Source: Sulfurimonas sp. (GTDB lineage Bacteria > Campylobacterota > Campylobacteria > Campylobacterales > Sulfurimonadaceae). From it: a stretch of DNA of 8,896 bases. Under the pieces are notes generated by a model. It was given only the letters and a program-made list of their open reading frames with translations, was not told the origin of the DNA and made no database searches. The translations under genes and the position numbers were made by a program. Below are positions 1-6,563 of the stretch, one piece after another; the first letter of the stretch is position 1, and every line of letters begins with the position of its first letter. Location: positions 1 through 8,896 of the forward strand of contig JALSKR010000220.1 in the NCBI GenBank assembly GCA_026988735.1. Reading direction: 5' to 3'.

Positions 1-655
1 ACCAAAAATGATAAAAATCAGCTGGTCTGCTTCAAAACAAAAAGATTTTCATCAGTATTATTTATACAGAGCCAAAGATATAGACAGCTCTTTTGAACTG
101 ATAGCAAAACTGTATAACAACAGCTTTGCAGATCATATAAACAAAGACGGGCAGGTTTATTTTTACAGAGTCAGTGTTGTAGACAAAGACGGACTTGAAA
201 GTGAACATGATGAAAATACCGTTATGGGGATGACACTGCCAAAACCAGATGCTCCTGTCATTACGGGAATAAAGCTTACTGATTCAGGAGTAGAACTTTC
301 CTGGAAAACTACAGACGCAAGAATTAAATCTTATACAATTGTCCGAAAGCGCCAGACAGACTGGTTTAAAGAGACAAAAAAAGAGTACAAAAATATTCAT
401 ACAAACAGATTTCTTGATACAAACATTACTGCGGACAGTACGTATGCCTATACTGTTTACGGCATAGATGAAAATGGGATAGTTTCAAAACCAAGCACTG
501 AAGTCAAAATAAAAGTTGGTGCCTTTACCAAGGTAGTTGATGGAGAAAAGAGTGCGCCGGTGAAAAAGGTTCATGTCAAAAATTACATAAAAAACACAGA
601 CAGCACACAGGAGAGAGTGACTCCTGTAAAAGATTTAGATTTAAACGAGATTTAA
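1..655 (+). CDS. Fibronectin type III repeat protein, C-terminal part (FlpA-like by gene order)
   Basis: The reading frame is open to the left edge (codons at 2 and 5 are sense), and the ATG at 8 falls in the middle of a domain, so the true start is upstream. Counting that ATG as residue 1, residues 1-76 are most of an FN3 domain (ISWSAS strand, then [15 protein letters not shown]). LPKPDAP is the linker, and a second FN3 domain spans about 83-170 ([21 protein letters not shown]). A polar, lysine-rich tail of about 45 residues follows, with no membrane segment. The signal peptide or lipobox would be in the missing part. From memory, C. jejuni has flpA (Cj1279c), a surface FN3 lipoprotein that binds fibronectin, directly before trmB; position and domains match it. 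Binding of host fibronectin is not implied here, and a cell-envelope role is the safer inference. The stop codon overlaps the trmB start by one base (TAATG). Confidence 0.85.
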   Translation, partial: PKMIKISWSASKQKDFHQYYLYRAKDIDSSFELIAKLYNNSFADHINKDGQVYFYRVSVVDKDGLESEHDENTVMGMTLPKPDAPVITGIKLTDSGVELSWKTTDARIKSYTIVRKRQTDWFKETKKEYKNIHTNRFLDTNITADSTYAYTVYGIDENGIVSKPSTEVKIKVGAFTKVVDGEKSAPVKKVHVKNYIKNTDSTQERVTPVKDLDLNEI

Positions 656-1827
656 TGCCACATTTACATATAGAAAAATTTAAACAGATTGATTTTCCAA
701 AGGTTTGTGATGAGGTAAGTTTTAATTTTATTGCATCAAATGCCCTGCATACTGATGAAAAGCTCATTGCAACAACAGTAGAAGGTGAAGATTTTTTTCT
801 TTTGGTGAAAGAAGAAGAGAACAGGAGTCTGCTTAAAACTGACAAGCTTACGCGCCCCGCTTCCATACACAATGTGCATAAAGCACTTTTGGCATATGCG
901 AAAGCTGCAGGGTTACATGTAATCAAATCCAATGTGCCAGAGGCACAAAAAAATATACATCTTCAGGAAGTGACGGCACTCAAAAAAATAGAGTATTTTG
1001 CCAATGAATTTCCACAGGACAAAGAGGTGCGCATTGAAGTAGGCTTTGGTTCGGGACGGCATTTGTTGCACCAGGCAGCAAAAAATCCTGATGTACTTTT
1101 TATAGGGTTGGAGATTCATCGTCCTTCCATAGAACAGGTACTCAAACAGAGCGTTATACAAAAGTTAGATAATTTACTTGTACTTGATTATGATGCGAGG
1201 CTTTTTATGGAACTTGTTCCTTCAAATATCGTCGGTGCTATTTATGTGCATTTTCCTGTTCCGTGGGATAAAAAACCGCATCGCAGAGTTATCTCAACCT
1301 CTTTTATCAAAGAGGCCCGTCGTGTATTGAAGGTTGGTGGCACTTTGGAGCTCAGAACAGACAGTGAAAATTATTATGCCTACTCTTATGAAACCTTTAT
1401 AGCCTTTGACAAAACAACACTGCAAATTAATAAAAACAAAGACATTGCCATCAGTTCAAAATACGAAGACAGATGGAAAAAAATGGAAAAAAATATTTAT
1501 GATGTGACAATGATAAATGATGAATTTTCTCAAGAGTTGGCTATTGAAGGTGATTTTACTTTTACAAAACCTGGCCTGGGTGTGGAAGAAATCATTGCAC
1601 TGCATAACAAGACTTTTCGTTTTGAAGGTGGCTTTATACATTTTGAACGGGTATACAGACTCAAAGAAGGGGTTATGCTGCGTTTGTCAATGGGGAGTTT
1701 TGACAGACCGGAACATTTGTATCTTATTATGAATAATGAAGAAATTAGCTACTATCCTGAGTGCCCCTTAAAATCACGCAGTAATCTCAAAGCACATAAA
1801 GAACTGGACAAGGTGTTACATGGATAA
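655..1827 (+). CDS. trmB: tRNA (guanine-N7-)-methyltransferase, long campylobacterotal form
   Basis: Transfers a methyl group from S-adenosylmethionine to N7 of guanine 46 in the variable loop of tRNAs; cytoplasmic. The protein has 390 residues, against about 240 for the E. coli enzyme. Residues 1-120 are an extra N-terminal region. The Rossmann methyltransferase core follows: the SAM-binding loop [11 protein letters not shown] (128-138), acidic strand end GLEIHRPS (151-158), [15 protein letters not shown] (199-213), [11 protein letters not shown] (233-243) and SKYEDRW (268-274). Residues 300-390 are an extra C-terminal region. The usual FPDPW motif reads FPVPW, so the aspartate is valine at 202. 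His209, Asp236 and Glu271, which match other active-site positions, are kept. The start at 655 overlaps the previous stop by one base and has only a weak ribosome site, which suggests translational coupling. The 3' end overlaps ftsE by 8 bases. Confidence 0.93.
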   Translation: MPHLHIEKFKQIDFPKVCDEVSFNFIASNALHTDEKLIATTVEGEDFFLLVKEEENRSLLKTDKLTRPASIHNVHKALLAYAKAAGLHVIKSNVPEAQKNIHLQEVTALKKIEYFANEFPQDKEVRIEVGFGSGRHLLHQAAKNPDVLFIGLEIHRPSIEQVLKQSVIQKLDNLLVLDYDARLFMELVPSNIVGAIYVHFPVPWDKKPHRRVISTSFIKEARRVLKVGGTLELRTDSENYYAYSYETFIAFDKTTLQINKNKDIAISSKYEDRWKKMEKNIYDVTMINDEFSQELAIEGDFTFTKPGLGVEEIIALHNKTFRFEGGFIHFERVYRLKEGVMLRLSMGSFDRPEHLYLIMNNEEISYYPECPLKSRSNLKAHKELDKVLHG

Positions 1828-2491
1828 AGTTATTATTGCACAGAACCTCTCTCTTGCTTACTCCAAAGATGAAACGATTATAAACAAAGCAAATTTTTCT
1901 ATAGACTCAGGAAGTTTTGTTTTTATAACCGGAGCAAGCGGTAGCGGAAAATCAACACTTCTAAAGTCACTCTATGGTGTGCTCAAGCCCATTGAGGGAA
2001 GTCTTGTTGTCGGAGGTGTTGAACTCAAAGGTGTTTCAAATGCAAAACTGAACTTTTTGCGAAAGCATCTTGGTATTGTTTTTCAAGACTATAAACTTGT
2101 AAAAGAGTGGACAATAGAAAAAAACATTATGCTGCCGCTGATTATAAACGGCTATGAAAAAAGTATCACACAGAGTCAGGTTGACTCTCTTCTCAAACAT
2201 GTAAGACTGCAGCATCAAGTGGGAAAGTATCCCTTGGAACTCAGCGGTGGAGAGCAACAGCGTGTAGCAATGGCAAGAGCCTTGGCGCATAATCCTATTT
2301 TGATACTTGCTGATGAGCCGACAGGCAATCTTGATGATTACTCTTCACAGCTGATCTGGAATCTTTTAGAGGGTGCAAATGAACAGCTTAAAACCACTGT
2401 GATTGTGGTAACACACCATATTCCTGAAACAATGAAGGTTGATTACAAGCACTATCATATAGAATTCGGAGAGGTACATGAAGTCATTTAA
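1820..2491 (+). CDS. ftsE: Cell division ABC transporter ATPase FtsE
   Basis: Cytoplasmic ATPase of the FtsEX complex. ATP binding and hydrolysis drive a shape change in FtsX, which controls cell-wall hydrolases at the septum; the complex is not thought to move a substrate. At 223 residues it is the normal family length. All ABC motifs are intact: Walker [10 protein letters not shown] (38-46), Q-loop Gln89 in VFQD, signature LSGGEQQR (141-148), Walker B LILADEP with Glu166, D-loop GNLDD (169-173) and switch His199 in VTHH. The start ATG has AAGGT at 1810-1814, five bases upstream, inside the end of trmB. The 14-base overlap with ftsX supports stoichiometric production of the pair. LolD/MacB-type ATPases share these motifs, but the FtsX and EnvC-like neighbours settle the assignment. 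Confidence 0.95.
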   Translation: MDKVIIAQNLSLAYSKDETIINKANFSIDSGSFVFITGASGSGKSTLLKSLYGVLKPIEGSLVVGGVELKGVSNAKLNFLRKHLGIVFQDYKLVKEWTIEKNIMLPLIINGYEKSITQSQVDSLLKHVRLQHQVGKYPLELSGGEQQRVAMARALAHNPILILADEPTGNLDDYSSQLIWNLLEGANEQLKTTVIVVTHHIPETMKVDYKHYHIEFGEVHEVI

Positions 2492-3290
2492 AAACCATAT
2501 ATCTCTTGTAATTGCTCTTGTAAGTATACTTTTTTCATTGCAGATTTTTACTATAGTAGACAGATCTATAAATGCCTATAAAGAGAATCTGGCAAAAAAT
2601 TATTCACTTGTGGTCGTAAGTCAAAAAACATTGCAGCCAAAAGAGTTGACCAATAAAATAACAGCACTCTCTTCTGTCGAGCAGCTTTCACCTGATGGGA
2701 TAATTAAAAAACTCAACACTGGAATAAGTAAGAAAAATATAGAACTGTTGAAAATAACACTGCCAAAATTTTATAAATTTAAATTAAAAAGATATCCGAC
2801 ACCTGCTGAGTTGCAAAAAATAAAAAAAGAGCTTTTAGCGTACCCGTATATTACAAAAGTGGAAACTTTTTCAAATACACATGACACAACCTACAAGCTT
2901 CTGTTACTTTTTAAAAATGTCATATCTGTTTTGGCAATATCTATTTTGCTTGTTACAATACTTCTTATATTTAAAGAGCTTCGTATATGGCAGTTTAAGC
3001 ACAATGAAAGAATGAATATAATGGGATTGTTCGGTGCGCCTACATGGCTGCGTTCAGCAGTTCTGTTCCGACTTTCCATTGTTGATGCATTTATAGCCTT
3101 TGCTGTTTCATTTGTAATTTTTTCCTATTTTTCATCGAGCCCGTGGGTAAAAGAACAGTTTGCAAACATAGGTATATCTATTGTGATTTTTGACAGAGTT
3201 TATGATTCAATGATTATGCTTGGCGTTTCTATGACAGTCTCTATTTTACTGGCAAGTTTTATAGTTTTAGGGCACAAAGAAGAGGTCTGA
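2478..3290 (+). CDS. ftsX: Cell division membrane protein FtsX
   Basis: Inner-membrane partner of FtsE that passes the ATPase signal to a periplasmic activator of cell-wall hydrolases. It has the FtsX plan of four membrane segments, at about residues 9-27, 143-166, 196-216 and 243-264. A periplasmic domain lies between the first and second (about 29-140), where EnvC-type partners dock. The cytoplasmic loop has the family pattern ERMNIMGLFGAPTWLR (177-192), comparable to the ExxxxKLIGA stretch of other FtsX proteins. At 270 residues it is shorter than E. coli FtsX (about 350), and its N-terminal cytoplasmic tail is only about eight residues. GGAGAGG at 2468-2474 is a strong ribosome site for the ATG at 2478, inside the end of ftsE. 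The stop overlaps the next start as TGATG. FtsX diverges fast, so the call rests on topology plus neighbours. Confidence 0.9.
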   Translation: MKSFKNHISLVIALVSILFSLQIFTIVDRSINAYKENLAKNYSLVVVSQKTLQPKELTNKITALSSVEQLSPDGIIKKLNTGISKKNIELLKITLPKFYKFKLKRYPTPAELQKIKKELLAYPYITKVETFSNTHDTTYKLLLLFKNVISVLAISILLVTILLIFKELRIWQFKHNERMNIMGLFGAPTWLRSAVLFRLSIVDAFIAFAVSFVIFSYFSSSPWVKEQFANIGISIVIFDRVYDSMIMLGVSMTVSILLASFIVLGHKEEV

Positions 3291-4516
3291 TGAGAGCTGT
3301 ATTCTTTCTTTTACTCTTTACATGTAGCAGTGCTTTGTTTGGTGCGACAGCAATAGATAAAAAAATAAACAAAACAAGTTCTGCGCTGAAGTCATATACG
3401 AAGAACTACTCTGTACTCAATGCCAAAATGGCACAGACGGCAAAAGCCATCATCAAGCAAAAAACAGAGTTGGCAAAAAAAACGCTTTATCTCAAAAAGT
3501 TAGAAAAAGAGCTTTCTCTTAAAGAGAGCAGTCACAGTGAAAATGTACAACAGCTGAAAATTCTAAAAAAATCCCAGGAAGCACTTCAAAAAAAAAGGCA
3601 AAAACTTGAAGAGGATCTGATTTTTGTGATAGCCAAAACTGTCTCTTTGTCAGTTGTCCTGGAAAAAGAGTATCCGGAAAACGAAGAGGCTATTATGGAG
3701 TTTGAAGTTTTAAAAGGCATGCTGAAAGCTTCAAAAGAAAAAGCAAAACTTTTAAGCAGAAAATTTTTTGAAAATGAAAAAAATATAGATTTAATCAGTT
3801 TACATGTAAGTTCACTTGAAGTGGCAATTGCAAATATAGATCAAAAAAGAAAAGAAGTAATCCGAAGAAAAAAAGAGAACAAAAAAGCGTTAAAAAAACT
3901 GACTTTGGCAAAAGAGTCCTACAAAAAAGAGTTAAAAAGTCTTATAAGAAGGCAAAATGCTTTAAAAAGAACGCTTTCTAAACTCAATCTTATAAAAATA
4001 GATGAGATTAAAAGAGCCAAAGAAGAAAAGATGAGAAAACTGGCCTTTGCAAAACGTCAAAATGAGCTTGGAAAAAACCTGCCAAAAGTAAAAAAACACG
4101 GCAGCAGTTATCAGGCAATAAAGACAATAAGGTACAGAGGACGAAAAACGATTGCTCCGCTCAATGCTTATACAATTACAAAAAAATACGGTACCTACAC
4201 AGACCCTATTTATGGTATAAAAATATTTAATGAATCTATCTCTTTGAAACCAAAGTATCCTAATGCAAAGGTGAAAACTGTTTTTAACGGTAAAGTGATT
4301 TATGCGGCAAAAACAGCGGTTTTAAATAATATTGTAATTGTAGAACACAAACACGGACTGCATACAATTTATGCAAATCTTTCACAGATAGCACCAAATG
4401 TCAAAAAAGGCAAAAAGATTGCCAAAGGTGCAACGATCGGCAGAGTCAAAGATGAACTTGTTTTTGAAGTAACACAAAAAACAAATCATATCAATCCAAT
4501 ACGTTTATTTCAATAG
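3290..4516 (+). CDS. envC: EnvC-like murein hydrolase activator: secreted coiled coil plus degenerate LytM domain
   Basis: Probable periplasmic activator of cell-wall amidases, controlled by FtsEX. Residues 1-21 look like a Sec signal peptide (hydrophobic 4-17, likely cleavage after ATA at 19-21). Residues 22-260 are lysine/glutamate-rich and predicted by eye as long coiled coils, broken near 112-135. Residues about 285-408 are a LytM/M23 fold (IVIVEHKHGLHTIYANLSQ, IAKGATIG, VFEV). All expected zinc or catalytic positions are changed. The HxxxD stretch reads FNESISL (Asn314, Ser318), the YAHLS histidine is Asn363, and HLHFEV reads ELVFEV (Glu389, Val391). Loss of zinc ligands is the hallmark of EnvC and NlpD, which activate amidases and do not cut the wall. 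Automated tools may label it an M23 peptidase. The start overlaps the ftsX stop, with AAGAGG at 3280-3285. Partner amidase not in the window. LFTC at 9-12 is not a convincing lipobox. Confidence 0.85.
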   Translation: MRAVFFLLLFTCSSALFGATAIDKKINKTSSALKSYTKNYSVLNAKMAQTAKAIIKQKTELAKKTLYLKKLEKELSLKESSHSENVQQLKILKKSQEALQKKRQKLEEDLIFVIAKTVSLSVVLEKEYPENEEAIMEFEVLKGMLKASKEKAKLLSRKFFENEKNIDLISLHVSSLEVAIANIDQKRKEVIRRKKENKKALKKLTLAKESYKKELKSLIRRQNALKRTLSKLNLIKIDEIKRAKEEKMRKLAFAKRQNELGKNLPKVKKHGSSYQAIKTIRYRGRKTIAPLNAYTITKKYGTYTDPIYGIKIFNESISLKPKYPNAKVKTVFNGKVIYAAKTAVLNNIVIVEHKHGLHTIYANLSQIAPNVKKGKKIAKGATIGRVKDELVFEVTQKTNHINPIRLFQ

Positions 4517-4520
4517 ATTT

Positions 4521-4529
4521 TGATATAAT
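4521..4529 (+). promoter_or_regulatory. Extended -10 promoter for thrC
   Basis: TGATATAAT is a perfect TGn-TATAAT extended -10, placed five bases after the envC-like stop codon and 27 bases before the thrC ATG. No good -35 box is visible, which is usual for sigma-70 promoters in Campylobacterota. A transcript starting about seven bases downstream would have a leader of roughly 20 bases. It implies thrC can be transcribed apart from the division operon, though no terminator is seen between them. Confidence 0.7.
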
Positions 4530-4556
4530 TGCAAAAATAAAAAACAGAGAAAAAAT

Positions 4557-6029
4557 ATGAACTTTATTCAAACACGCGGCGCAGATAAAAACAAGCCGCA
4601 AACGGTTACCTTTTCAGAGGCAATTTTGAGTCCTATAGCATCTTTTGGCGGTTTGTATGTTCCGCAAAAACTTCCTGCCCTGGGAGAAGAGTTTTTACAA
4701 AAGCATGTTAATTCTTCTTATAAAGAGTTGGCAGTAGATATGTTGAGCCGTTTTGAAATAGATATAGAGAAAGAAGTGCTTGATGAAGCACTGAGTCTGT
4801 ATGATAGATTTGATGACGCTTCAAACCCTGTACCTGTTGTAAAAGTCAAAGAAAACCTCTACATTAGTGAATTGTATCACGGTCCTACCCGCGCATTTAA
4901 AGATATGGCACTGCAACCCTTTGGTGTAGTTCTCTCTTCAATTGCGCAAAGACTAAATGAGAACTATTTGATTTTGGCTGCAACAAGTGGAGATACCGGT
5001 CCTGCGGCACTTGAAACTTTTAAAAACCGTGCAAATGTCAAAGTGGCATGTCTGTACCCGGATGGCGGAACAAGTGATGTGCAGCGTCTGCAGATGGTGA
5101 CAGAAGATGCACCAAACTTAAAAGTTATCGGGATAAACGGTGTTTTTGATGATGCACAGAGTGCTTTGAAACGTTTGCTGGCTTCACAAAGTTTTAAAGA
5201 GGCACTGCAAAAAAAAGATACTAAACTCTCAGCAGCAAATTCAGTCAATTTTGGACGTATTATATTTCAGATTATTTATCATATTCACTCTTATCTGGAG
5301 CTGGTTCGTCAAAATGCTGTTACACTTGGTGAAAAAGTTTATTTGAATGTTCCAAGTGGGAACTTCGGCAATGCGCTTGGTGGGTATTATGCCTGGAAAA
5401 TGGGTCTGCCTGTTGAAAAAATCATTATTTCATCCAATGAAAATAATGTGCTTACGCGCCTGATTCGTGACGGAAAGTATGATTTGCGAAACTGTGAAGT
5501 TGTTGGTACAACATCACCTGCAATGGATATTTTAAAGTCATCCAATGTTGAGAGAGTTTTGTTTGATTTGTTTGGAGAAGAAAGAACAAAAGAGTTAATG
5601 CAAAATCTTGAAGAAAATAACTTTTATGAATTAACAGAAGATGAGCTTACAAGGCTTCGTGAGTGTTTTGATGCTGATTTTTGTACAGGAGAAGAGGGTA
5701 AGAGATACATCAAAGAGACTTTTGAAAAATATAACTATCTGATGGATCCGCATACGGCTACATGTATGAAATCCTATGAAACATGTTCAAAACCTGAAAT
5801 AAAGACTATTGCATACTCGACGGCTGAGTGGACGAAATTTTCTCCGGTGATTGCAAATGCATTGACGGGAGAGACTGATATAAAGGATATTGATGCATTA
5901 GAATCAATATCAAGGGTGGCAAATCTTGAAATTCCAAAGATGATAAAAGAATTGTTTACAAAGCCTGTAGTGCAAAAAACAGTTATTGAAAAAGAGGAAA
6001 TAGAAGAAGAGATACTCAAATTTTTATAA
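4557..6029 (+). CDS. thrC: Threonine synthase
   Basis: PLP enzyme that converts O-phosphohomoserine and water to L-threonine and phosphate, the last step of threonine synthesis; cytoplasmic. The protein has 490 residues, the longer form of the family. The N-terminus has YVPQKLP (34-40). The PLP lysine is Lys115 in the family motif GPTRAFKDMALQ (109-120). SGDTGPAA (144-151) is the substrate/PLP loop, AANSVNFGRI (226-235) a further family motif and VPSGNFGN (265-272) the phosphate-binding loop. The C-terminal part keeps DPHTAT near residue 400. The ATG at 4557 is preceded by a weak purine-rich site (CAGAGAAA, 4545-4552). Upstream it has its own extended -10 promoter; downstream there is a 90-base gap. 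Nothing suggests damage or transfer, and no other threonine gene is adjacent. Confidence 0.96.
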   Translation: MNFIQTRGADKNKPQTVTFSEAILSPIASFGGLYVPQKLPALGEEFLQKHVNSSYKELAVDMLSRFEIDIEKEVLDEALSLYDRFDDASNPVPVVKVKENLYISELYHGPTRAFKDMALQPFGVVLSSIAQRLNENYLILAATSGDTGPAALETFKNRANVKVACLYPDGGTSDVQRLQMVTEDAPNLKVIGINGVFDDAQSALKRLLASQSFKEALQKKDTKLSAANSVNFGRIIFQIIYHIHSYLELVRQNAVTLGEKVYLNVPSGNFGNALGGYYAWKMGLPVEKIIISSNENNVLTRLIRDGKYDLRNCEVVGTTSPAMDILKSSNVERVLFDLFGEERTKELMQNLEENNFYELTEDELTRLRECFDADFCTGEEGKRYIKETFEKYNYLMDPHTATCMKSYETCSKPEIKTIAYSTAEWTKFSPVIANALTGETDIKDIDALESISRVANLEIPKMIKELFTKPVVQKTVIEKEEIEEEILKFL

Positions 6030-6054
6030 CATTTTTTAAAAAGCGCTAAATAAT

Positions 6055-6060
6055 TATAAT
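6055..6060 (+). promoter_or_regulatory. Candidate upstream -10 box (TATAAT) for the small membrane protein gene
   Basis: A consensus TATAAT lies inside a 12-base perfect palindrome, TAATTATAATTA (6051-6062), 25 bases after the thrC stop. If used, the start point would be near 6067 and the leader about 50 bases. That leader would contain the inverted repeat described at 6076-6111. There is no TG extension and no clear -35, and AT-rich gaps produce such hexamers by chance, so support is modest. Confidence 0.4.
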
Positions 6061-6072
6061 TAACGGTTTAAG

Positions 6073-6100
6073 TTGCTATTAACTATTAAAGATGTAAAAT
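6073..6100 (+). promoter_or_regulatory. Candidate proximal promoter for the small membrane protein gene
   Basis: TTGCTA (6073-6078) could be a -35 box. After a 16-base spacer comes TAAAAT (6095-6100) as a -10, immediately preceded by TG (6093-6094). Transcription would begin about 6106-6108, leaving a very short leader that includes AGGA (6110-6113), six bases before the ATG at 6120. It competes with the TATAAT at 6055-6060; sequence alone does not decide between them. Confidence 0.4.
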
Positions 6101-6111
6101 AACTTTAATAG
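6076..6111 (+). repeat. Operator-like repeat: tandem CTATTAA pair plus an inverted copy
   Basis: CTATTAA occurs twice in direct tandem (6076-6082 and 6083-6089), and its reverse complement TTAATAG lies at 6105-6111. The second and third copies extend to a perfect 9-base inverted repeat, CTATTAAAG (6083-6091) and CTTTAATAG (6103-6111), with an 11-base spacer. Arm centres are 20 bases apart, about two helical turns. The dyad brackets the candidate -10 at 6095-6100, and its right arm covers the first two bases of AGGA. It may be a repressor or response-regulator site, or an RNA hairpin masking the ribosome site if transcription starts upstream. The repeats are directly visible; the function is inferred. 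Confidence 0.55.
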
Positions 6112-6119
6112 GAAAAAGT

Positions 6120-6530
6120 ATGAATGAAACAACTGAAGACAAGTTAAAGCAAAAACGGAATATGCTTTATTACAATCAGCTAATTCTGAATGAAAGGCGT
6201 GCAAAATCTTTGCATGGAAGAAAAACTAAAACAGCTAAAAAGAGTACAAGTTTTGGTTCTCAAAAAGTCGATTTTAAAGATTATTTGTTTATTCCTGAGC
6301 AATGGGAATTCGTTGCATATATACTCTATTTTGTCGGTATTCCCTATACGGTCGGGGCTTTGTTTTTATTTTTGTTTATAGCAAATGCAAGTTGGGAAAG
6401 CTTTCAATTGCTGAATCTTGATGCATTTCCTGTAGTTTGGCTGATAGGATATGAAATAGTATCTGTCTGTCTGCTAATCTGGATTATGATTTTGTATTTG
6501 ACGTATGAATCAGAAGAAGAGTATTATTAA
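6120..6530 (+). CDS. Unrecognised small protein with two membrane segments
   Basis: I do not recognise a family. The 136-residue protein has a hydrophilic, strongly basic N-terminal region (about 1-60, rich in Lys, Arg and Asn, with short helical-looking stretches). Two hydrophobic segments follow, at about 63-88 (FVAYILYFVGIPYTVGALFL) and 104-128 (FPVVWLIGYEIVSVCLLIWI), joined by a short loop, with an acidic end (YESEEEYY). The positive-inside rule puts the basic N-terminus in the cytoplasm and, with two segments, the acidic tail there too. AGGA at 6110-6113, six bases before the ATG, supports this start; a later Met15 has no such site. It is a single gene with its own leader region, between thrC and convergent proC, with codon use like its neighbours. 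Two-segment basic proteins often bind a larger partner, but no partner is evident. Confidence 0.82.
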   Translation: MNETTEDKLKQKRNMLYYNQLILNERRAKSLHGRKTKTAKKSTSFGSQKVDFKDYLFIPEQWEFVAYILYFVGIPYTVGALFLFLFIANASWESFQLLNLDAFPVVWLIGYEIVSVCLLIWIMILYLTYESEEEYY

Positions 6531-6563
6531 AGCAGCCAAGCGTTACAGCTCAACTGCTTTTTT
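6529..6563 (+). terminator. Possible rho-independent terminator after the small membrane protein gene
   Basis: AAAGCAG (6529-6535) pairs with CTGCTTT (6554-6560), giving a 7-base stem. The 18-base loop can form a small inner AGC/GCT stem, and the run of T continues to 6563. It starts in the stop codon of the + gene and overlaps the last codons of convergent proC. The stem is short and the loop long, so this is weak; read on the - strand the T run is poor. Confidence 0.35.

Noticed and set aside
576..1161. Two open frames on the - strand (576-932 and 913-1161)
   Set aside because: Cysteine- and phenylalanine-rich shadows opposite trmB, with no ribosome site or family resemblance.
3319..3327. 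LFTC at residues 9-12 of the envC-like protein as a lipoprotein box
   Set aside because: Phe and Thr do not fit the lipobox, the preceding segment is too short, and a normal ATA cleavage site follows.
3588..3596. Run of nine A bases in the envC-like gene as a phase-variation switch
   Set aside because: It encodes ordinary lysines in a coiled coil in a lysine-rich, AT-rich gene, and phase-variable tracts in this lineage are usually G/C runs.
6030..6050. Terminator after thrC
   Set aside because: There is a T run and a 6-base AGCGCT palindrome, but no stem-loop followed by T residues.
6092..6097. Minimal ATG-TAA start-stop in the loop of the inverted repeat
   Set aside because: No suitably spaced ribosome site precedes it, and such six-base strings are common in AT-rich DNA.
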